Below, piece by piece: positions 1 through 5,260 of a stretch of 5,260 nucleotides of DNA. Every line of letters begins with the position of its first letter. Position 1 is the stretch's first letter. Made by a program: the position numbers and the translations under genes. The notes under the pieces were generated by a model that saw only the letters and a program-made list of their open reading frames with translations, searched no databases and was not told the origin of the DNA. Source of the DNA: Candidatus Uhrbacteria bacterium RIFOXYB12_FULL_58_10 (GTDB lineage: Bacteria; Patescibacteriota; Patescibacteriia; UBA9934; GWF2-40-263); NCBI GenBank assembly GCA_943357275.1, contig CALRGL010000069.1, positions 1 through 5,260 of the forward strand. Reading direction: 5' to 3'.

Positions 1-1440
1 CATCATAAACCTAGTTTGCGCATCAATGGCCGGAAACGATCCGAACAAAATAAACGTCACTGGCAACAACGCCCACTGAAAAATCATCACAATCCAGGTG
101 TACTTTTTAATTTGCTCTGGTCGTCTTGGCAAGAGTGAAAGCGCTACCACAGCAGAAATAAGCACACCAGACATAGCCAACTGCATGAGCTGTTCAAGCG
201 TAAAAGGAGCCGATTGAACAATCGCATTGGTTTGTCCTTTTGCAAGCCAAAGTGGCAACCATCCAAGTACAAACATGAGTACAGGAGCCGTTGCCCAGGT
301 ATACATGCCTTCGATGTGGTTGAAAATGTATTTGAGTTTTGTCTTGCGTGGAATGAGCGGATCGCGCTTAAACGAATCGATCAAAAACGGCAAATGTTCT
401 ACGCCCCATGCCCATCGACGCATTTGACCATACAAAGCAACAAGCGACTGCCAGTAAGTTTTTCCCGTCACCGCATCCATAGAAACCGGCAAAAACATCG
501 GAGTGACACGATACTCGCCGTGATAGTGCAAGAACGCTTGCATGAAAATACGTGAGTCTTCACTGACAATATCCTTTTGCCAATATCCAACTTCTTTCAA
601 CATCTTCCATGGCATGGAGTGCGAAGAAAACGTCCACATCCGATGAGGACGTGTGAGTTCTCCCAAAAGCCAAAACGTGGTTCCAAACGAACCAATACGC
701 ACCGGAGCAGATGCGGACCAGATGTTGTTTGAAAACAGAGCGATCGGTTGATAAGAACTGCGTGTTGGATTTTCCACCGTGCAATACAAATACGTAAGAT
801 AAGAAAAATATTGTGTGTGTGCAATGGTATCAACATCAAACGCACTCACGATCAAATCTTCTTCCTTGATTTTTGGAAAGGTTTTTAACAAAAACTTCTC
901 CACCTCGCAGCCCATCCAATTCATGTTAGAACCTTTTCCAGGAATCTCACCCTCAAGTCCCCGCGGATGTTCTGTGATGATGAGTGCTTTAAACACAGAA
1001 CCAAATTCTTGCTGGATCGCTTGTGACACCTCTGCAAAATGCTCGTGATCTCCCTGTTCTCCCCCAAGGACAATCATCATTCGGTCATTTGGGTAGGAAT
1101 TCTCTTGAAGCGAATGAATCGTTGTGCGAACGATTTCTAAACCTTCTTTGTAGGTTGGAAGAAAAATAAGATGATAAAGATCCTTTGCCTTTTCCAGTTC
1201 TTCCACGCGTCTCTGCCAATCCACTTGAACCGTCTTGCGATAAATACGCCAAGAGATGATCAAAAAGATATTGAAGTACACCACGCGGAACAACCAAAGT
1301 AAATCAAATAAGATAATAAAAATAATCACCCAAAGCGGTTGAACAAAAGACAAAATGAGTGCTAATGCAAACGTTCCCCAAACCAAGAGGCCGGGGAACA
1401 TTTCCCAAAAACGCATTTTTCCGTAGTAGTAGCGGTCCAT
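1..1440 (-). CDS. Membrane-embedded family 2 glycosyltransferase (cellulose-synthase-like), C-terminus cut off by window edge
   Basis: An open frame of 480 codons runs from ATG at 1440 to the left edge without a stop, so the C-terminus is missing. It should transfer sugar from a nucleotide-sugar donor at the cytoplasmic face of the membrane, probably for a cell-surface glycan; donor and product cannot be told. Two or three hydrophobic segments lie at about residues 14-64. The GT-A core begins at LPTYKEG (94-100). A GKGSN loop is at 168-172, the DxD-type motif FDVD at 201-204, the SED acid motif at 293-295 and QMRRW (a QxxRW motif, typical of processive enzymes) at 339-343. Further membrane segments lie near 382-400, 420-437 and 447-467. 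The usual first DD of the GT-A fold is not obvious: that strand reads MIVLGGEQGD (122-131). The start codon directly follows the TAA of the upstream channel gene and has no clear ribosome binding site, which suggests translational coupling. The GT2 assignment is firm; processivity is inferred. Confidence 0.88.
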   Translation of the reverse strand, partial: MDRYYYGKMRFWEMFPGLLVWGTFALALILSFVQPLWVIIFIILFDLLWLFRVVYFNIFLIISWRIYRKTVQVDWQRRVEELEKAKDLYHLIFLPTYKEGLEIVRTTIHSLQENSYPNDRMMIVLGGEQGDHEHFAEVSQAIQQEFGSVFKALIITEHPRGLEGEIPGKGSNMNWMGCEVEKFLLKTFPKIKEEDLIVSAFDVDTIAHTQYFSYLTYLYCTVENPTRSSYQPIALFSNNIWSASAPVRIGSFGTTFWLLGELTRPHRMWTFSSHSMPWKMLKEVGYWQKDIVSEDSRIFMQAFLHYHGEYRVTPMFLPVSMDAVTGKTYWQSLVALYGQMRRWAWGVEHLPFLIDSFKRDPLIPRKTKLKYIFNHIEGMYTWATAPVLMFVLGWLPLWLAKGQTNAIVQSAPFTLEQLMQLAMSGVLISAVVALSLLPRRPEQIKKYTWIVMIFQWALLPVTFILFGSFPAIDAQTRFMM

Positions 1441-2115
1441 TTATTGATTTGAGATGTCTTTTTGCAACCGGTTGAGTACGCGAGCTGCGTGCTCTTTTCC
1501 TCCAAGACCAAACGCAAGTCCGCCAGCAAGTGCGATCATAAAGACCAACCCTGTAAACAATGTTCGAATGAGATCAGGAGCGATTTGCAGTTGAACAAGG
1601 GCAGCCATAAAACTAAAGGCAAGAATAGCCCACTTTGAAAGCCCGGAAAGAAAACTAGCACTTTCTAACTTGGCGGCTTCAACCGTTGATTTCACAACAC
1701 GTTGCACAAAATTTCCAAGCAAAATTCCGGCAAGCAAAATAATCACCGCAACGATCACGTTTGGAATAAACAAGACGACCTGTTTCAAGTAATCCGTTAC
1801 TTGATCCCATCCTAAAATATCCGTTGCCGCAATAAGAGCCACAACAATAAAAAACCATTTTACAATCCAACCAAACAATCTTCCGATGTGGAGTTTGATT
1901 CCCGCTCGATCAAACTGGGCTTTGATATCAAGCTTCTCTGCCATGTCGTCGATGCGCAAAAATTTCACGAGCTGTTCTACGACCTTACTTAACACGCCAG
2001 CAATCACTACACCTAAAATAAAAATAATGATCGCACCCAAAAGACTTGGGATGAACAAAAGTAAACTATTCCACAAATCCATCAAAGGAGCCTGAATAAG
2101 GTCAGTGATTTCCAT
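1441..2115 (-). CDS. MscS-related small membrane protein with two TM_helix repeats (Pfam TM_helix type)
   Basis: A 224-residue, strongly hydrophobic protein with about five membrane segments (roughly residues 18-42, 78-98, 113-135, 160-178 and 184-206). Two stretches look like copies of one unit: LFIPSLLGAIIIFILG (20-35) and LFIPNVIVAVIILLAG (115-130), each followed by a basic amphipathic helix containing VV. The end carries GGLAFGLGGKEHAARVL (198-214), close to the glycine-rich pore-helix signature of MscS-like mechanosensitive channels. The protein stops soon after it, so the cytoplasmic beta-domain and vestibule of true MscS are absent. This matches the TM_helix group (PF05552-type), which is related to mechanosensitive channels but whose function is poorly known. 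A role in membrane tension or ion leak is inference. It ends immediately before the glycosyltransferase start. The ATG at 2115 has only a weak upstream ribosome binding site. Confidence 0.85.
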   Translation of the reverse strand: MEITDLIQAPLMDLWNSLLLFIPSLLGAIIIFILGVVIAGVLSKVVEQLVKFLRIDDMAEKLDIKAQFDRAGIKLHIGRLFGWIVKWFFIVVALIAATDILGWDQVTDYLKQVVLFIPNVIVAVIILLAGILLGNFVQRVVKSTVEAAKLESASFLSGLSKWAILAFSFMAALVQLQIAPDLIRTLFTGLVFMIALAGGLAFGLGGKEHAARVLNRLQKDISNQ

Positions 2116-2142
2116 AGATGTGAGCTAACAAGTTATAGAAGA

Positions 2143-2171
2143 ACCCTACCAGTTTTCGTCCTCTTTTTCAA
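2143..2171 (-). promoter_or_regulatory. Weak candidate promoter upstream of the MscS-related gene
   Basis: The 77-base gap between tsaB and the channel gene (2116-2192) is the only real break in the leftward group. On the minus strand it holds TTGAAA (2171-2166) and TAGGGT (2148-2143) at 17-base spacing. An alternative -10, TATAAC (2137-2132), has no well-placed -35. No hairpin followed by a U-run is seen in the gap, so read-through from tsaB is equally likely. Confidence 0.25.
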
Positions 2172-2192
2172 GCTTTTTGTGTTTTTTGGCTA

Positions 2193-2573
2193 TTAGGTGA
2201 TAAATGGGGGGCGATCGTAAACAGGTTGAGCAAAAGAGTGGCTCAACTGAGAAAAATCGATCGTTTGAACGAGTGTTTCTATGGGTAAACGTTCTGGGTT
2301 GGCAATCGCTAGAATTGGCAACGTATAACGAAAGGCAATCGCATTTGCAATGGTGACACTCAGCCGACTGGATGTAAACGATCCTGGGCCTGAGACAACG
2401 ACAACACCTTGCATCTGAGAAAGATTCGTTCCCCACTGAGTTAGCTGCTCATCAAGGGAAAACAAAAAAGACTCAGGAGTCGTTTCAAGATGAGCCTGTA
2501 TGTGGATAACGGACTGATCAAGCAAACAGAGGTCTAATGTTTTTAAATCTTGTGAGGAAAGAAAGAGATACAT
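2193..2573 (-). CDS. tsaB: TsaB-like subunit of the tRNA t6A37 threonylcarbamoyltransferase complex, short form
   Basis: A 126-residue protein read from ATG at 2573. TsaB (YeaZ) is the non-catalytic partner that dimerises with TsaD, and with TsaE completes N6-threonylcarbamoylation of adenosine 37 in ANN-decoding tRNAs in the cytoplasm. The family signature is clear: VVVVSGPGSFTSSRLSV (57-73) contains GPGSFT followed by the expected Arg, then a small-residue helix (TIANAIAF) and a strand (LPILAIAN). The N-terminal strand MYLFLSSQD matches the usual ILxIDTSx start, with Asp replaced by Ser. Normal TsaB is about 220-230 residues. Here most of the second ASKHA subdomain is missing, yet the tail PVYDRPPFIT resembles the usual P-x-Y-x-R C-terminal end, so this looks like a natural compact form and not a frameshift product. 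ATG 2573 gives a 4-base gap after the regulator stop; an in-frame TTG at 2591 would give a 14-base overlap. tsaD and tsaE are not in the window. Confidence 0.82.
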   Translation of the reverse strand: MYLFLSSQDLKTLDLCLLDQSVIHIQAHLETTPESFLFSLDEQLTQWGTNLSQMQGVVVVSGPGSFTSSRLSVTIANAIAFRYTLPILAIANPERLPIETLVQTIDFSQLSHSFAQPVYDRPPFIT

Positions 2574-2577
2574 AACT

Positions 2578-3180
2578 TTAGAGACGATCAACCATCACGA
2601 TCTTTTCACTATTCAAAACCGTTGAGAGAAAACGATCGGCAACTTGTTTGCGATCCAAAAACTCTTGTTTTGACATGAGTGTGTAGTTAATTTCGTAAGG
2701 AACTTCCATTTCAAAACGAGCAATGAGTGTTTGTAAATCTGCATGGTTGATAGAACCAACAATAAGCACGTCCGTAGGAATGCTCGGTTCGTTGATAAAT
2801 CGTCCTGTAAACGCAAAGTAATCAATCTGTCCTTTTGCATCGACTTCGTGAACCAAATTCTCTTTGATAAGAATCTGCATCTTTTGAAAAAGTGAACGTA
2901 AATCTTCAAACAGAATAAAATGCGTATTGGCAGAGTAATACTTCTTTTTATCCGAAAGCGACTTTGAAACAGCTTGTTCATCCGGAACATTCTCTGTAAT
3001 CAGTCCCATTTCTACCAAATTCAACAACTCTCGACGTACAGAGTTGAGCTGGGCATCAATGCGTCTTGTGAGCTCACGAACAAAAAAAGACTCTTTTGGG
3101 TGTTGCAAAAATAAACCCATGAGTCTTGCACGTGTTTTTGAACCAAACATCTGTTCAACATTGAAGCCAGTTTTTGACAT
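2578..3180 (-). CDS. Winged-helix DNA-binding regulator fused to a degenerate nucleotidyltransferase-like domain
   Basis: A 200-residue, probably cytoplasmic transcription regulator. Residues about 10-85 form an ArsR-like winged helix: FGSKTRARLMGLFL (12-25) is helix 1, FFVRELTRRID (32-42) is helix 2, LNSVRRELLNLVEMGLI (45-61) is the recognition helix and start of the wing, and KKKYYSAN (78-85) is the wing strand. After a helical linker (about 88-112), residues 118-199 resemble a minimal nucleotidyltransferase fold: IDYFAFTGRF (119-128), then TDVLIVGSINHADL (136-149) and a final strand EKIVMVDRL. The catalytic GSxxxxDxD arrangement is not intact, so enzymatic activity is doubtful and the domain more likely binds a ligand or partner. 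I recognise the architecture as common in Patescibacteria; its targets are not known to me. It is the first gene of the leftward group and is divergent from the long rightward gene. Start ATG 3180 has no clear ribosome binding site. Confidence 0.8.
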   Translation of the reverse strand: MSKTGFNVEQMFGSKTRARLMGLFLQHPKESFFVRELTRRIDAQLNSVRRELLNLVEMGLITENVPDEQAVSKSLSDKKKYYSANTHFILFEDLRSLFQKMQILIKENLVHEVDAKGQIDYFAFTGRFINEPSIPTDVLIVGSINHADLQTLIARFEMEVPYEINYTLMSKQEFLDRKQVADRFLSTVLNSEKIVMVDRL

Positions 3181-3188
3181 ACGGTCCG

Positions 3189-3216
3189 TTGCGTCTAGGA
3201 GCTATCCAGGTATAAT
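3189..3216 (+). promoter_or_regulatory. Sigma-70-type promoter for the long rightward gene
   Basis: TTGCGT (3189-3194) and a perfect TATAAT (3211-3216) are separated by 16 bases. Transcription would begin near 3223, leaving a leader of about 37 bases before ATG 3260. The -35 box matches the consensus at TTG plus little else; the -10 box is full consensus. Confidence 0.65.
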
Positions 3217-3242
3217 GTACACAAATGGTACACACAGAGCAA
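3214..3242 (-). promoter_or_regulatory. Candidate promoter for the leftward regulator-tsaB group
   Basis: On the minus strand, TTGCTC (3242-3237) and TACATT (3219-3214) are 17 bases apart, giving a start near 3207 and a leader of about 27 bases before ATG 3180. The boxes are only partial matches (TTG in the -35; T, A, A and final T in the -10). Its position in the divergent gap and overlap with the rightward promoter add some support. Confidence 0.4.
3216..3234. promoter_or_regulatory. Candidate operator: GTACACA direct repeat with TGTAC/GTACA inverted repeat
   Basis: GTACACA occurs at 3217-3223 and again at 3228-3234, 11 bases apart, about one helical turn. The same bases form an inverted repeat, TGTAC (3216-3220) and GTACA (3228-3232), with a 7-base spacer. 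The site overlaps the last base of the rightward -10 box and lies between the -35 and -10 boxes of the leftward candidate promoter, so a bound protein could affect both. The neighbouring winged-helix regulator is the obvious candidate binder, but this is inference. Confidence 0.45.
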
Positions 3243-3259
3243 ATAGTCATGATGAACTT

Positions 3260-5260
3260 ATGGGAGCACACATAAAAGCCGCACAATTCGTACCGGAAAG
3301 CACTGGACTACCTCAGGACGGACTTTCTCTCCTTTTCCCATTAGACGGCCATAATGGGTTTGTCTTTTTTCTTGCTTATCTGACAAAAACAAAGGTCAGA
3401 AACGAAGCTCTGTATCAAGTTTTGACCGAGCAGGCTCAGAACCTTGTAGCAGGTTTTAGCAAAGATGCCAACCCCCAACACCGATTTGAGCAATTTTTGG
3501 GCACACTTAACGACACACTCGCAGAACAGGTCCGAAAAGGCGCCTGGAACATTCCGATTCAAAAATTCAATGCCCTTGTAGGTATTGCCGTTGAAGAACA
3601 GATCTATCTTTCTGGAACCGGCGAGATGACGGCCCTGTTTTTACACAGACAACCATCCGACCGCTATCAAGTCCTCAACCTTTCCAGAAGCATCCAAACG
3701 GAACAAACACTCCCAACCTGGGAAAAACCCCTTGCTGTTGTGTTAGATGGCGATCTTGGCGAAGGAGACGTGTTTTGTATCAGTAACAAAGAACTTCAAC
3801 GCGAAATTCCAGCCGACGAACTCAATTCCCTACTCACAACCATTCCACCAACCAGCGCGATTGAAAAAATTCGTCAGTATTTTTCTGTAAAAGACAGTAT
3901 TTTTTTAATTGTGCTTAAAGTCGGTGAAAAGATTGTTCCGATGAAGGAAGGCTATGCAAAACCCCTTTCAGACTTGTCGATCGACACCATGATTGACACA
4001 GAGGAAGAAACAGCAACACTTTTGGAAGATCGAAAACCAAATGTAGCAAAAATGGCTGTTTGGATTTTTGAAAAACTGCTTCAGCGCAAGATGGCGTCTC
4101 GTCTGCTCAGAGACTTACGCGAAAATCAACCAAACTGGAAAACACTGCTTCACAAAGCGTTTCAAGTCTCCAAAGCTTCCTTCAAAACGACCAAACATCT
4201 TTTTGGAAAATCAACCAAACTCTTTGGATCACTTGGAAAAAAAGAAACACGCAAGAAAATCATTGAGAAAGTTTCTGATGTTTCTGAACACTTGGATACA
4301 AAATCTTCTGAACTCAAAAAACGCATCACGGTTGTTCCAAGATCCACAAAGTTTTTGATCGCTGGAACTCTTATTGCTGTAACAATCCTCTATTTCAGTA
4401 TCTCCTGGCTAGCAACGTCTCAAGCGCAATCTAAACAGCTTAAAGATTACAACGAACAACTTGCCGCCATTGAAGACATTTCTGAACGCGCAGCCGGAGC
4501 GGTCATTTACAAAGATGAAAACCAGGCACGAAGCTTGTATGCAAACGCTATTTCACTGGTAAACGCTCTGCCAACAACAACACCAGATCAAACATCCAAA
4601 AAAGCCTCACTGCTTTCAGATATCGATACAGCCATGAACGAACTTCGTCACATGGTCACCATCCCAAATCCAGCCCTGATGGGAGATCTCTCAAGCACAA
4701 CAAGTGGAGTCAACGGAGTGGCCCTTACACGCGTAAACGAACAACTTTATTTGTTTGGTTCAGATGCTCATCTGTACAGTTTGAATCGTGACCAAAAGCT
4801 GTTTGCAAAAGAAACCACGGAACCGCTTGGAAACAGTTCTGCAATCAAGGCAGGCTCTGCGGAAAATAATTTGCTCTACGCTCTTCAATCAAACAGCGTC
4901 ACGCGATTCAACTCAGAAACAAAAGAACAAACGATTCTCGACCTTTCTGAACCAAAAGACTGGACTGACATCCTCGCCTATTCCAATCGACTCTATCTTC
5001 TTGAACCATCGAGTCCTGGCGAAGGACAACTCTATCGATACAACCGTTCAGGCGATCTCTTTGGCGCTCCAAGCAAGTGGATCGAGGCAAAATCAACAGA
5101 CTTGAATAACGCGGTTTCGTTTTCAATTGATGGAAGTGTCTTTGTTCTCAAAAAAGACGGATCGATTATTCGCTATATGAACGGAAGTGAAGTGGGATGG
5201 AAACCTGGCGTGGTTGATCCGCCTCTGACAGACGCTACAGACCTTTGGACAGATGCAGAC
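3260..5260 (+). CDS. Large single-pass membrane protein: degenerate PP2C-like cytoplasmic domain, TM helix, beta-propeller (C-terminus cut off)
   Basis: Not recognised as a named gene. 667 codons are visible, open to the right edge. Residues 1-221 follow the order of a PP2C/SpoIIE fold: LFPLDGHNGFVFFL (25-38) in the place of the first metal-binding strand, NALVGIAVEEQIYLSGTGEM (104-123) where PP2Cs have the GDSR strand, a GDVFCISNKEL stretch (169-179) where they have GDxxLLxSDGL, and KDSIFLIVLKV (211-221) where they have DNxTxVVV. The acids of GDSR and SDG are replaced, so it is probably a pseudophosphatase or only a look-alike. An acidic stretch (about 236-256) and a lysine-rich stretch (about 285-355) follow. 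One membrane helix lies at about 365-385, then a helical stalk to about 450. Beta-propeller-like repeats follow, with blade cores at 495-509, 538-551, 577-595 and 626-642. Positive-inside charge puts the N-terminus in the cytoplasm and the propeller outside. ATG 3260 is the only sensible start: the next in-frame ATG is codon 123 and the in-frame ATG 3215 lies in the -10 box. Confidence 0.75.
   Translation, partial: MGAHIKAAQFVPESTGLPQDGLSLLFPLDGHNGFVFFLAYLTKTKVRNEALYQVLTEQAQNLVAGFSKDANPQHRFEQFLGTLNDTLAEQVRKGAWNIPIQKFNALVGIAVEEQIYLSGTGEMTALFLHRQPSDRYQVLNLSRSIQTEQTLPTWEKPLAVVLDGDLGEGDVFCISNKELQREIPADELNSLLTTIPPTSAIEKIRQYFSVKDSIFLIVLKVGEKIVPMKEGYAKPLSDLSIDTMIDTEEETATLLEDRKPNVAKMAVWIFEKLLQRKMASRLLRDLRENQPNWKTLLHKAFQVSKASFKTTKHLFGKSTKLFGSLGKKETRKKIIEKVSDVSEHLDTKSSELKKRITVVPRSTKFLIAGTLIAVTILYFSISWLATSQAQSKQLKDYNEQLAAIEDISERAAGAVIYKDENQARSLYANAISLVNALPTTTPDQTSKKASLLSDIDTAMNELRHMVTIPNPALMGDLSSTTSGVNGVALTRVNEQLYLFGSDAHLYSLNRDQKLFAKETTEPLGNSSAIKAGSAENNLLYALQSNSVTRFNSETKEQTILDLSEPKDWTDILAYSNRLYLLEPSSPGEGQLYRYNRSGDLFGAPSKWIEAKSTDLNNAVSFSIDGSVFVLKKDGSIIRYMNGSEVGWKPGVVDPPLTDATDLWTDAD
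3901..3907 (+). other. In-frame slippery heptamer (T TTT TTA) in the long gene
   Basis: The codons ATT TTT TTA (Ile214-Phe215-Leu216) contain the heptamer T-TTT-TTA in the frame needed for -1 slippage. After a -1 shift the next codons are AAT TGT GCT TAA, so translation would end at 3916-3918. The product would be about 219 residues: the PP2C-like domain without linker, membrane helix or propeller. No clear stimulatory hairpin was found downstream by eye. The heptamer is present; its use is speculative. Confidence 0.25.

Noticed and set aside
214..555. A 113-codon plus-strand frame inside the glycosyltransferase
   Set aside because: Antisense to a frame with clear GT2 motifs; its own translation has no recognisable domain.
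2161..2190. T-rich run in the tsaB-channel gap as a terminator
   Set aside because: No GC-rich stem precedes it on the plus strand, and on the minus strand the run is A-rich, so it is not an intrinsic terminator for the leftward genes.
2146..2436. A 96-codon minus-strand frame overlapping tsaB
   Set aside because: It is a shadow of tsaB: low-complexity Cys/Arg-rich translation with no family signal, while the tsaB frame carries GPGSFT.
2574..2591. Upstream TTG start for tsaB
   Set aside because: ATG 2573 places the first family strand at the N-terminus and lies 4 bases after the previous stop; the TTG would add six residues without a family match.
3215..3217. In-frame ATG as an earlier start of the long gene, with AGGAG at 3197-3201
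   Set aside because: The ATG lies within the -10 box TATAAT, and AGGAG lies between the -35 and -10 boxes and would not be transcribed from this promoter; spacing is also long.
3341..3562. A 73-codon minus-strand frame inside the long rightward gene
   Set aside because: Antisense to the PP2C-like domain; no promoter or family resemblance supports it.
4788..5105. A 105-codon plus-strand frame inside the propeller region
   Set aside because: Out of frame with the continuous 667-codon gene, Gln/Lys/Ser-rich with no domain pattern.

Overview
The window is almost entirely coding and looks like chromosomal DNA from a bacterium of the Candidate Phyla Radiation (Patescibacteria). This placement is an inference. 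It rests on a winged-helix regulator fused to a degenerate nucleotidyltransferase-like domain (a type I associate with these genomes), a very short TsaB, membrane proteins of a style common there, tight gene packing and weak or absent Shine-Dalgarno sequences. No 16S rRNA or other phylogenetic marker is present, so the order or genus cannot be named. All three stop codons seen are TAA and no in-frame TGA occurs, so nothing suggests a recoded TGA.

Layout: four genes run leftward from a central divergent control region. They are a winged-helix/NTase-like regulator (3180-2578), a minimal TsaB for tRNA t6A synthesis (2573-2193), a two-repeat MscS-related membrane protein (2115-1441) and a membrane-embedded family 2 glycosyltransferase that runs off the left edge (1440-1). 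The regulator and tsaB are 4 bases apart and the channel and glycosyltransferase are 0 bases apart. A 77-base gap separates the two pairs and may hold a second weak promoter.

One long gene runs rightward from 3260 off the right edge. Its 667 visible residues suggest a cytoplasmic PP2C/SpoIIE-like phosphatase fold with most of its metal-binding acids missing, then an acidic and a basic linker, one transmembrane helix, a helical stalk and an extracytoplasmic beta-propeller. I do not recognise it as a named gene. It is the most interesting protein in the window.

The 79-base region between the divergent genes (3181-3259) holds overlapping face-to-face promoter candidates. They share a GTACACA direct repeat that also contains a TGTAC/GTACA inverted repeat, a plausible operator for the adjacent regulator. 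No mobile element, CRISPR array, tRNA or rRNA was seen, and no stretch over 300 bases lacks a gene.
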